Source: Patescibacteria group bacterium
GTDB taxonomy: Bacteria > Patescibacteria > UBA1384 > XYA2-FULL-43-10 > 1-14-0-10-43-13
DNA: 5,500 nucleotides
Assembly (NCBI GenBank): GCA_023484645.1
Contig: JAMCZZ010000024.1
Span: 1-5,500 of the forward strand
Direction: 5' to 3'
Shown piece by piece: positions 1 through 5,496 of the stretch. Numbering within the stretch: the first letter of the stretch is position 1; the number at the start of each line of letters is the position of its first letter. The notes beneath the pieces are model-generated. The model was not told the origin of the DNA. It searched no databases and was given only the letters and a program-made list of their open reading frames with translations. Both the position numbers and the translations under genes were made by a program.

Positions 1-126
1 TATACAGTAATTGCATCGGCGGGGGCTTGGTGGTTTTATTATAAGCTTGGTTGGAACTCTTTTCATGTTCCTAGAATCGGTGATTTTACGATCGGCTTGT
101 GGTATGTACCTCTGTTTATTATTGTT
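1..126 (+). repeat. Left arm of a perfect 126-bp inverted repeat within mraY
   Basis: Bases 1-126 equal the reverse complement of 539-664, base for base (paired positions sum to 665). The first mismatch is 127 against 538. The arm starts at the window edge, so it may extend further left. It encodes MraY residues 131-172. The loop between the arms (127-538, 412 bp) encodes the rest of the MraY C-terminal half. Perfect identity over coding sequence, with the arm boundary inside the gene, suggests a fold-back duplication and not an old repeat. Confidence 0.97.
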
Positions 127-546
127 TTGGTATGGATGGCTTTCTCTTCAAATGAGACAGATGGATTAGATGGTTTGGCTGGTGGAATCTTTGCTCTCGC
201 TTATGGAACATACTCCGTAATTTGCCTAACACAAGGTAAAGTTGAATTAGCAGCCTTTTGTGCGACAGTTATGGGAGGTCTCCTTGCATTTCTTTGGTTT
301 AATATTCCACCAGCACGATTTTTTATGGGTGATACTGGTTCCATGTCATTGGGAATGACTTTGGGAGTGATTGCGTTTTTAACTAATTCGGTAGCAGTTC
401 TGCCTGTTATTACCTTAATTTTTATGGTTGAGGGGTTAAGCTTTTTAGTCCAATTTGCCTCAAAAAAGCTCAGACATGGAAAAAAAGTTTTTTTGTCCTC
501 TCCAATTCATCATCATTTTGAAGCGATTGGTTGGCCAGAACAATAA
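1..546 (+). CDS. mraY: MraY C-terminal fragment, open at the left edge (fold-back copy)
   Basis: This is the C-terminal part of phospho-MurNAc-pentapeptide translocase, the integral membrane enzyme that makes lipid I. The frame is open from base 1 with no start needed; a TTG at 97 is only an internal codon. It gives 181 residues, equal to residues 131-311 of a joined MraY. Visible motifs in joined numbering are NETDGLDGLAGG (about 181-192), FMGDTGS with the expected third catalytic Asp at 241, and HHHFE (300-304) followed by GWPE (307-310). Several hydrophobic helices separate them. It lies on the strand opposite the rest of the operon and its first 126 bases are identical to the reverse complement of 539-664. 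The TAA at 544-546 lies inside the other repeat arm, so this stop comes from the junction. MraY normally continues after GWPE with a last membrane helix, absent here. The identity is secure; the arrangement is probably not genomic. Confidence 0.88.
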   Translation, partial: YTVIASAGAWWFYYKLGWNSFHVPRIGDFTIGLWYVPLFIIVLVWMAFSSNETDGLDGLAGGIFALAYGTYSVICLTQGKVELAAFCATVMGGLLAFLWFNIPPARFFMGDTGSMSLGMTLGVIAFLTNSVAVLPVITLIFMVEGLSFLVQFASKKLRHGKKVFLSSPIHHHFEAIGWPEQ

Positions 547-1054
547 TAAACAGAGGTACATACCACAAGCCGATCGTAAAATCACCGATTCTAGGAACAT
601 GAAAAGAGTTCCAACCAAGCTTATAATAAAACCACCAAGCCCCCGCCGATGCAATTACTGTATATAAAAAGAACTTTTGTTTAAATCCTAATCCTCCGCC
701 TTTCGGGCCCTTGCCTTTAACATTCCATAGATCATCTACTGCTCCAACAACACCGGTCGCAACCAAGCAAAACACTGGTAACCATGTTGCTGAGCGTTCA
801 AGGTTGAATATTAGCGTCAAAACAGCAGTCGTAACCCAAATTAGAACTCCTCCCATTGTCGGAGTTCCGCTTTTTTTCTCATGCATTTTTGCAAAAATCG
901 GAGCATCTTTACTATCTCTAATTCTCTTTCCTATTTTATTTTTATACAAAAAATTAGTTAAAATTGGAGTCCACGCAATTGCTATCAAAAAAGATAAAAG
1001 CGCTAACCAAAACATTTTGACAAGATCATACGAGTTAATTATTAGAAGCTCCAT
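470..1054 (-). CDS. mraY: MraY N-terminal part (real sequence ends near 539)
   Basis: This is the N-terminal half of phospho-MurNAc-pentapeptide translocase, which transfers phospho-MurNAc-pentapeptide from UDP to undecaprenyl phosphate at the inner face of the membrane. The ATG at 1054 has a good Shine-Dalgarno and lies 38 bp after murF. Visible are a first helix (about 13-32), the HEKKSGTPTMGG motif at 58-69, the paired catalytic aspartates D107-D108, the GKGPKGGGLGFKQKF loop (113-127), and helices at about 69-85, 89-106 and 128-146. Residues 1-173 are MraY. The last 21 residues (174-194) are an artefact read antisense through the C-terminal half after the junction at 538/539. Residues 131-172 are duplicated on plus at 1-126. 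Joining 1054-539 to 127-546 restores the frame and gives 311 residues. Full-length MraY is usually about 320-360, so a C-terminal piece is still missing. The gene is presumably intact in the organism, since mraY is essential for wall synthesis. Confidence 0.9.
   Translation of the reverse strand: MELLIINSYDLVKMFWLALLSFLIAIAWTPILTNFLYKNKIGKRIRDSKDAPIFAKMHEKKSGTPTMGGVLIWVTTAVLTLIFNLERSATWLPVFCLVATGVVGAVDDLWNVKGKGPKGGGLGFKQKFFLYTVIASAGAWWFYYKLGWNSFHVPRIGDFTIGLWYVPLFIIVLANQSLQNDDELERTKKLFFHV
539..664 (-). repeat. Right arm of the 126-bp inverted repeat within mraY
   Basis: This is the exact reverse complement of bases 1-126. On the minus strand it is the native continuation of the mraY N-terminal half, residues 131-172. 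Left of 539 the minus-strand frame leaves MraY and reads antisense of the C-terminal half, so the junction lies at about 538/539. Around the junction, ccagaacaa (535-543) resembles the antisense ccaaaacaa from the other arm, which fits template switching at short homology. Confidence 0.97.
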
Positions 1055-1058
1055 AAGT

Positions 1059-1064
1059 CTCCTT
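1059..1064 (-). promoter_or_regulatory. Ribosome binding site of mraY (AAGGAG)
   Basis: On the minus strand AAGGAG is followed by four bases (ACTT) and the ATG at 1054. It supports this start and lies in the 38-bp murF-mraY gap, so the two genes are probably translated from one mRNA. Confidence 0.8.
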
Positions 1065-1092
1065 TTCTTGCATTAATAGCCTAAGAGAATAA

Positions 1093-2358
1093 TTAATAAG
1101 ATAATTTTCTTTTTTTGTTTAACCAAAATTTACTTTGTCTGACAAGTAACTTTCTGGCTTCTGTTGGATTTTTCATTAATTTCTTTACGACCTCTTCGAA
1201 GAAGTTCCCGTTTTGTGACGCTTTTACTAAAATTAAATCATTTTTATGAATCAGTGATGATAATAATAAAAATAATTCCTTTCTATTTTCAATTGAAAGA
1301 CAATCCTTTGTGCCACAACTCCTAGCCATTAGCTTTGCATTTGGACCGACAAAAACTGCTAAATCACACTTTTCCCGTGCATAATGACCGATCTCCTGGT
1401 GGCTTGATTTCTCTTCCGCTCCCAACTCATTCATGTTCCCAATTATCGCAACTTTTCGCCCCCGATGTTGGATCTCACCAAGTAACACAAGAGCTGCTTT
1501 CAACGAACTAGGATTTGAGTTATAAGTGTCATCAATAATAGTAGTCTGATTCTCGCCCTCGATTAAATTCATCCGACCCGGAATTGGCCGTAATTTTTTT
1601 AACGATTTACCGACTAGAAGAAGAGAAATATTAAGAATATCAGCGACCGCGAAAGCAATAATTTGCGGATAAACAAGTTGGCGCCCAAGAAGTTTGGATT
1701 CGATTGATATTTTGTGTCCAGTACAGTTTATTCTGAATTCTGTTCCAGAAGAAGATGTTCTAATACTATCGGCCCAATAATCTGCCGAATTATCCTCGAT
1801 CGATATAGTTTTAATATTTTCAGATTGAAAATGGCAAAGAACTTGGTCGTCTTGGTTAATTATGCCTACTCCGTTAGGTTTTAGAAAATTTAGTATAGCG
1901 ATTTTCTCATCTTCATACTTTTTCTTATTTTCAAAATTGGCCAGATGTGCGCCTGAAACCGAGGTGATGACCGCGATATCTGGTTTTACAATACCGGTTA
2001 GATACTTGATGTCCCCTGGTTTCTCAACTCCCATCTCTAAAACCAAATATTTTGGATATTTTTTTACCTTCGATCGGAAACCAGCCAGGATTAAAAAGAT
2101 TGGCCACATAAATTTATTGGGCAATGCTTTATATCCCAAGATTGTTAATGGCAAACCTATTTCTGCATTTAAGTTTCCCTCATTTTTTCTAACTTCCCTG
2201 CCAAAGCTTTCCGACAAAACTGTATAAATTGCTTCCTTTGTGGAGGTTTTCCCTACCGATCCAGTAATGGCTACAACAAAAGGATTATGCCTTTTTATAA
2301 CTCTCCTTGCATAAGTAGCTAATATCTTATAAATAATTTGTAAAAGAAAATCTTTCAT
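1093..2358 (-). CDS. murF: MurF-type ligase (UDP-MurNAc-tripeptide--D-Ala-D-Ala ligase), short form
   Basis: This cytoplasmic ATP-dependent Mur ligase is expected to add D-Ala-D-Ala to UDP-MurNAc-tripeptide, making the substrate of MraY encoded next. It has 421 residues. Visible are the P-loop GSVGKTS at 33-39 in the central domain, GNLNAEIGLPLT (61-72), the LEMG acidic motif (107-110), the SVSGAHLANF segment (133-142), a candidate carbamylated lysine at about K152, and the DDTYNSNP signature at 276-283 followed by GNMNELG (307-313) in the C-terminal domain. The DDTYN.NP signature favours MurF over MurE. The P-loop starts at residue 33, so the usual N-terminal substrate-binding domain of about 80 residues is missing; a short amphipathic, basic leader replaces it. 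Where MurF often has KGSR, this reads KASQN (379-383), followed by a tail with RQSKFW. The ATG at 2358 has no clear Shine-Dalgarno; no other start lies between it and the P-loop. The gap to ftsI is 86 bp. Confidence 0.88.
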   Translation of the reverse strand: MKDFLLQIIYKILATYARRVIKRHNPFVVAITGSVGKTSTKEAIYTVLSESFGREVRKNEGNLNAEIGLPLTILGYKALPNKFMWPIFLILAGFRSKVKKYPKYLVLEMGVEKPGDIKYLTGIVKPDIAVITSVSGAHLANFENKKKYEDEKIAILNFLKPNGVGIINQDDQVLCHFQSENIKTISIEDNSADYWADSIRTSSSGTEFRINCTGHKISIESKLLGRQLVYPQIIAFAVADILNISLLLVGKSLKKLRPIPGRMNLIEGENQTTIIDDTYNSNPSSLKAALVLLGEIQHRGRKVAIIGNMNELGAEEKSSHQEIGHYAREKCDLAVFVGPNAKLMARSCGTKDCLSIENRKELFLLLSSLIHKNDLILVKASQNGNFFEEVVKKLMKNPTEARKLLVRQSKFWLNKKRKLSY

Positions 2359-2384
2359 AAGTAATTAATTGATCTATCATTTTT

Positions 2385-2412
2385 ATTTGCCATTTGAAAT
2401 TTGTAATTTAAC
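2385..2412. repeat. Heptamer array (ATTTGNN-like) in the ftsI-murF gap
   Basis: Four successive 7-base units, atttgcc, atttgaa, atttgta and atttaac, lie in the 86-bp gap between ftsI and murF. The units are imperfect and AT-rich. No function is evident. It could be a spacer of low-complexity sequence or part of a dispersed intergenic repeat. Confidence 0.35.
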
Positions 2413-2444
2413 TGGTTATCACATCCTGTTTTTTGATCATCTCT

Positions 2445-4187
2445 TTATGGTATTGGTCTGGTCGGTTTCAATCTATAATAGTAATTTAATAGATAGTTTG
2501 AGATATCGCCAAATACTGGAGCGGCAGTGTTTTCAGCATACTTATTGGTTTTGGGGCGGTCTAATTTAACAAGCATCGCATACTTTGGATCATCTGTTGG
2601 AGCAAAACCAGCCAATGAATGAACAAAAATTCCCAGACCGTCTTCAGATTCCTCGTAGCCTCCTTCCGGCTTTGGAATTTGAGCCGTTCCTGTCTTTGCC
2701 CCAATCTTAAAACCAGGGACCTTCGCCCTCCAACTGTGTCCATTTTCCACAACATTAAACATCATTTCAGCCAACGCCTGAGCAGTTTCTGGTTTTATTA
2801 CTCTTTCGCCGGTTTGCTTCTCTATCTTCTTTTCGCTACCGTCAGGCGAAATAATTTTATCAACAATATGAGGATAAATATAGACCCCTTTATTTGCCAT
2901 CGCCGCGTAGGCAGATACAATCTCGATCGGGGTGACTGATATTCCCTGTCCAAAAGCGATTGTTGCTCTGTTAATATCCCTCCAGTGTTTAAAAGGTGGG
3001 GTATAACCTGCCGACTCGGTATCTAAATCTATATTGGTTTTATCTAGTAAATTATAGGCATTTAAATATTTATATAAATTATCCTTGCCCATCTTTTCTG
3101 AGATCCAGACCATCGCTACATTATCTGAATTCTGAAGGACTTGAGTCATGTTCTCGTGTCCGAAAGCTTTTTTCTCGGCAGTTTTTATTTCAAACCCACC
3201 AACGAAAACATGCCAATCAAAATCACTAGTTGTATCAGCAGCGATAGCCCCAGAATCAATTGCAGCTGACATCACTAACGGCTTTAAAATGCTTCCAGGC
3301 TCATACAAGTGTGCTATGACCGGATTAACATAAATCCCCTGGTTATCTTTTGCATAACTCTGAAAGTTATTTGGATCATACGTTGGCGCGCTAGCCATTG
3401 CGATAATTCCACCAGTCTCTATATCCATAATTACGATTGAACCGGAATCGGCTTGAAAAGTTTGGATGGCCTCATTTAATTTTTTTTCAACATAATATTG
3501 AAGCGATCGATCAACAGTTAAGACATAGCTAGTTCCATCCTGAGGGGCATTTTGCTCTAAGAGATTTATCATTCGTCCCAAAGTGTCCTTTTCACCTTTC
3601 ACGTCTCCAGCCATTCCCTTCAGTTCATTATTGTAATGTCCCTCAAAACCATATTTTCCATCACCCTCTGAATTGACGAAACCAAGAACTTGAGAAGCAA
3701 GGGTTCCCTCAGGATAATAGCGAGAATACTCGGGCATCACAAAAACCCCAGCGATTTTCTTATTTTTTATATTATTTGCCTCGTCTAAAACCAAACCTTT
3801 CTTAAGAGGAGGAATATAAAGCTTGTCATTGTTTATTTTATTGAAGATTTCAAGTTCAGGGATGCCTAAAAGCACGGAGAGTTGTTTAGAGGCTTCAACT
3901 TTGTCAGTTACATTTTTCGGTACCACCCAGACAGAAAACTTTTTTACATCAAAAGCAAGAGGATAATAGCTTTTTGGATCAACCGATGAATCATGGACAT
4001 AGACCTTTCCTCTTTGCGCTATCTCCGTTTTCTCAAATCTCTGTTGACCTAAAGCCAAAGCGATATAGTGACTATGCTGTAATATCTGTATGTCAAACAT
4101 CCGCCACAAGATAACTAAGGCAGCAATAACAACAATAACGCCCATTGAAGTCAGGCGTCTTTCGATTGTGGTGGAATAATCTGACAT
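2445..4187 (-). CDS. ftsI: Class B penicillin-binding protein, FtsI/PBP2-type septal transpeptidase
   Basis: This is a membrane-anchored D,D-transpeptidase that cross-links septal peptidoglycan outside the membrane. It has 580 residues, normal for class B. A short cytoplasmic N-terminus precedes one membrane helix (about 15-33). The PBP dimer domain spans about 55-210, beginning with an RGKVYVHD motif (59-66) that departs from the usual RGxIxDRNG. The transpeptidase domain spans about 245-565. Catalytic motifs are complete: the SxxK serine in EPGSILKP (S299, K302), SDN (354-356) as SxN, and KTGT (498-501). SILK replaces the more common STFK or SVFK. No PASTA repeats are seen at the C-terminus. 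The ATG at 4187 lies 43 bp after the ftsL-like gene; only a weak AAG-like site precedes it. Its position after ftsL in a dcw cluster argues for FtsI rather than an elongation PBP2, though murE does not follow it as in many bacteria. Confidence 0.92.
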   Translation of the reverse strand: MSDYSTTIERRLTSMGVIVVIAALVILWRMFDIQILQHSHYIALALGQQRFEKTEIAQRGKVYVHDSSVDPKSYYPLAFDVKKFSVWVVPKNVTDKVEASKQLSVLLGIPELEIFNKINNDKLYIPPLKKGLVLDEANNIKNKKIAGVFVMPEYSRYYPEGTLASQVLGFVNSEGDGKYGFEGHYNNELKGMAGDVKGEKDTLGRMINLLEQNAPQDGTSYVLTVDRSLQYYVEKKLNEAIQTFQADSGSIVIMDIETGGIIAMASAPTYDPNNFQSYAKDNQGIYVNPVIAHLYEPGSILKPLVMSAAIDSGAIAADTTSDFDWHVFVGGFEIKTAEKKAFGHENMTQVLQNSDNVAMVWISEKMGKDNLYKYLNAYNLLDKTNIDLDTESAGYTPPFKHWRDINRATIAFGQGISVTPIEIVSAYAAMANKGVYIYPHIVDKIISPDGSEKKIEKQTGERVIKPETAQALAEMMFNVVENGHSWRAKVPGFKIGAKTGTAQIPKPEGGYEESEDGLGIFVHSLAGFAPTDDPKYAMLVKLDRPKTNKYAENTAAPVFGDISNYLLNYYYRLKPTRPIP

Positions 4188-4230
4188 ATTCTTATTTTAA
4201 GCTCGTTTGGTATGAATAGCAACCATGAAT

Positions 4231-4569
4231 TTAGTTTTGGAGGTGCCCCACAGTAGAACCAGGCTCAAGTATATTCTTTTGAGTTCCGTTATCAATTTCT
4301 TTTAGAGATTTTAGTCTTGTCTGCTCCACTTCAAGCCTTTCTCTCTCAAGCTGAAGCTGATTTTTTCGACCGCTTAGGTCGCGTATTTTTATGCTGCGGT
4401 TTGCGCCTGCAGTGGATTGAGCTAAATAAACCATAGCAAGAACAGCAAAAATTGCAATTGCAACAAATTTGATGGCGTTCGGTCCAATTACTATCTCGCG
4501 AGCAACTGTTTTTTTTCTAACCCCTGCTTCATTTGTATTGCTGTTTGTAACTGTCAAAACTCTACCCAC
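4231..4569 (-). CDS. ftsL: FtsL/DivIC-like small membrane coiled-coil division protein
   Basis: From the GTG at 4569 it encodes 112 residues: a basic cytoplasmic N-terminus of about 30, one hydrophobic helix (about 32-51), then a charged heptad-like segment rich in Leu, Glu, Arg and Gln (about 60-92), and a short polar tail. That is the bitopic design of FtsL/DivIC proteins, which pair through coiled coils and support septal wall synthesis. Sequence is too variable in this family for motif proof; the call rests on design plus position directly before ftsI. An in-frame TTG at 4581 would give 116 residues, but its codons are themselves the GGAGGG ribosome site that serves the GTG, so the GTG is preferred. 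The gene follows a 426-bp gap after mraZ, so it may have its own promoter, though I found no convincing one. It could instead be another bitopic coiled-coil protein. Confidence 0.75.
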   Translation of the reverse strand: MGRVLTVTNSNTNEAGVRKKTVAREIVIGPNAIKFVAIAIFAVLAMVYLAQSTAGANRSIKIRDLSGRKNQLQLERERLEVEQTRLKSLKEIDNGTQKNILEPGSTVGHLQN

Positions 4570-4573
4570 GATT

Positions 4574-4579
4574 CCCTCC
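4574..4579 (-). promoter_or_regulatory. Ribosome binding site deciding the ftsL start (GGAGGG)
   Basis: On the minus strand GGAGGG is followed by AATC and GTG at 4569. The spacing suits GTG initiation and argues against the TTG at 4581, which overlaps this site. Confidence 0.75.
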
Positions 4580-4789
4580 AAATTTAGTTTAAGTCAATAA
4601 TATCGAATATCTAGATTTGATACTTTTTACAGGACATTTAATTCTTATTAATTCTTAGGGCCAGCAGCCAACTTTTCGAGCACCTTAAATATCTAATAGT
4701 TTGCGAGATCCATCATAGCCTTAGCGAAGATGGATGCTCCATACTTAAGATGCCTTTTTTTAAAATTTTTGTTTTTGATCTTCCTTTTA

Positions 4790-4817
4790 GGCAAAAAGGA
4801 TGCCCCTCCTTTTTGCC
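4790..4817. other. 11-bp hairpin, part of an overlapping hairpin pair
   Basis: The arm ggcaaaaagga (4790-4800) is complementary to tcctttttgcc (4807-4817) with a six-base loop tgcccc. The stem is perfect. A further tcctttt at 4782-4788 could compete for the purine arm. It shares 4815-4817 with the next hairpin, so both can form together only if this stem shortens to 8 bp. Neither strand has a clean G+C stem followed by a free T-tract, so it is not a standard intrinsic terminator, although its U-rich 3' arm leaves a weak terminator possible. Confidence 0.6.
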
Positions 4818-4834
4818 CCGACGTTTATCGGGGC
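4815..4834. other. G+C-rich 7-bp hairpin (GCCCCGA stem)
   Basis: The arm gccccga (4815-4821) pairs with tcggggc (4828-4834) over a six-base loop cgttta. A second gcccc at 4802-4806 could compete for the ggggc arm. No T-run follows on either strand, which argues against a terminator. Such short G+C palindromes in AT-rich intergenic DNA are often members of dispersed repeat families; this cannot be tested within the window. Confidence 0.6.
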
Positions 4835-4930
4835 CCTCCTCCGTGAGATTGCGATCGTGAATGAGTTCGGGCTTCTACATAAGTTGGCTTTGTTGGCTAC
4901 TGACTCTAAAAATTATTAAGGTACAATTGT

Positions 4931-4963
4931 ATTCGTTAATCAGTTAATTCGTTATTCGTTAAT
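4931..4963. repeat. Three copies of attcgtta just downstream of mraZ
   Basis: Copies start at 4931, 4947 and 4954; the first and third extend to attcgttaat. Spacing is irregular (16 and 7 bases). They lie 30-65 bases beyond the mraZ stop in the direction of transcription. This may be simple low-complexity sequence or a protein-binding cluster. Confidence 0.5.
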
Positions 4964-4995
4964 TTGATAGATTAGTTATCCGTATACTTGGCAGC

Positions 4996-5427
4996 CTAGA
5001 AGCCGATTGCCTCGATTTGTTCCGCAATTTCCTCAGAATTCTCTTCCATCCCCTTCTTAAACTCTTTCCAGCTATCTTCTGGCCAAATTTCAAGACGATT
5101 ATACATTCCACAAATAACAACTTTGTTTTTAATTCCTGAATACTCCTTTAGGTAACCAGGCAAATTAATTCTTCCTGCTTTATCCAGATTTAAATCCATC
5201 GCTCCGGCGAGCATAAGTCTAGAAAAACTTCGAGCATTTTTTTGAGTTATGGGCAGACTTGCTATCTGTTCAGAAATTTTCTGCCATTCCTCTGTCGAAT
5301 AAACCCACAAGCATCGATCCAACCCTCTAGTAACGATACAACCTTCCAAAAGCTTACTTCGAAACTTTACTGGAATCGAAATTCTTCCCTTCTCATCGAT
5401 GCTATATGAATACTCTCCAATAAACAT
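4996..5427 (-). CDS. mraZ: MraZ, transcriptional regulator of the dcw cluster
   Basis: MraZ is a DNA-binding protein of the AbrB-like double-psi barrel superfamily that binds repeats upstream of its own operon and controls dcw transcription. At 143 residues it has the family's usual length. Two SpoVT/AbrB-type halves are visible: the first with DEKGR at 11-15 followed by ISIP, the second with DKAGR at 82-86 followed by INLP. The second motif has Ala for the usual Lys-like position. A charged helical tail rich in Glu ends the protein. The ATG at 5427 gives the canonical MFIGEY-type N-terminus, which fixes the start, although no Shine-Dalgarno is seen in the short leader. The stop is TAG. It is the first gene of the cluster, followed by a long gap before ftsL, so it could be transcribed alone or with the rest. 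Its promoter overlaps an inverted repeat, a candidate for autoregulation. Confidence 0.96.
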   Translation of the reverse strand: MFIGEYSYSIDEKGRISIPVKFRSKLLEGCIVTRGLDRCLWVYSTEEWQKISEQIASLPITQKNARSFSRLMLAGAMDLNLDKAGRINLPGYLKEYSGIKNKVVICGMYNRLEIWPEDSWKEFKKGMEENSEEIAEQIEAIGF

Positions 5428-5455
5428 AAAAACTACAGATTATGAATAAAAACTA

Positions 5456-5484
5456 ATAATACTAATGACGAATCTAAATTCCAA
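5456..5484 (-). promoter_or_regulatory. Predicted sigma70-type promoter of mraZ
   Basis: On the minus strand, TTGGAA (-35, 5479-5484; four of six to consensus), a 17-base spacer, and TATTAT (-10, 5456-5461; five of six). Transcription would start at about 5449, leaving a leader of roughly 20 bases before the mraZ ATG. Spacing and position are good, but AT-rich DNA yields such matches by chance. Confidence 0.55.
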
Positions 5485-5496
5485 TATTTGTGGAAT
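5478..5496. promoter_or_regulatory. Inverted repeat ATTCCA-N7-TGGAAT over the mraZ -35 box
   Basis: attcca (5478-5483) and tggaat (5491-5496) are perfect inverted copies around a 7-base AT-rich centre. One arm lies within the -35 hexamer, as expected of an operator that blocks polymerase. Known MraZ sites are short direct repeats (TGGGN type), which I do not see here, so the binding protein is uncertain. Confidence 0.5.

Larger units (their letters stand above)
4570..4995. other. Gene-free gap between mraZ and ftsL where rsmH is usually found
   Basis: No ORF of credible coding quality lies here on either strand, and no rsmH motifs can be read. From the mraZ side it holds an AT-rich stretch with attcgtta repeats (4931-4963), a G+C-richer patch with two hairpins (4790-4834), a loose dyad atccatc/gatggat (4708-4714 with 4729-4735), and AT-rich sequence up to the ftsL ribosome site. 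A 9-bp inverted pair, agccaactt (4666-4674) and aagttggct (4881-4889), brackets the middle part. A -10-like TATTAT occurs close to ftsL but lacks a matching -35. The gap may hold a second promoter, an RNA element or the remains of a deletion; none can be proved. Confidence 0.6.

Noticed and set aside
1..546. A second, paralogous mraY on the plus strand
   Set aside because: The overlap with the minus-strand copy is 126 bp of complete identity, and the two pieces are complementary halves of one protein, so this is a fold-back of one gene.
1862..2227. Long plus-strand frame opposite murF, and similar plus frames opposite ftsI and mraY
   Set aside because: They are antisense shadows of well-identified genes and have no family motifs.
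4790..4834. Intrinsic terminator after mraZ
   Set aside because: The G+C-rich stem is not followed by a T-run on either strand; the T-run is inside the other stem. A weak terminator cannot be excluded.
4730..4846. Plus-strand ORF of 38 codons with a hydrophobic stretch
   Set aside because: It runs antisense to the operon, is built from the two hairpins, has no clear ribosome site and shows no recognisable motif.
4666..4889. Mini-transposon bracketed by agccaactt/aagttggct
   Set aside because: Only a 9-bp inverted pair, with no target-site duplication or longer similarity of the ends; chance is likely.
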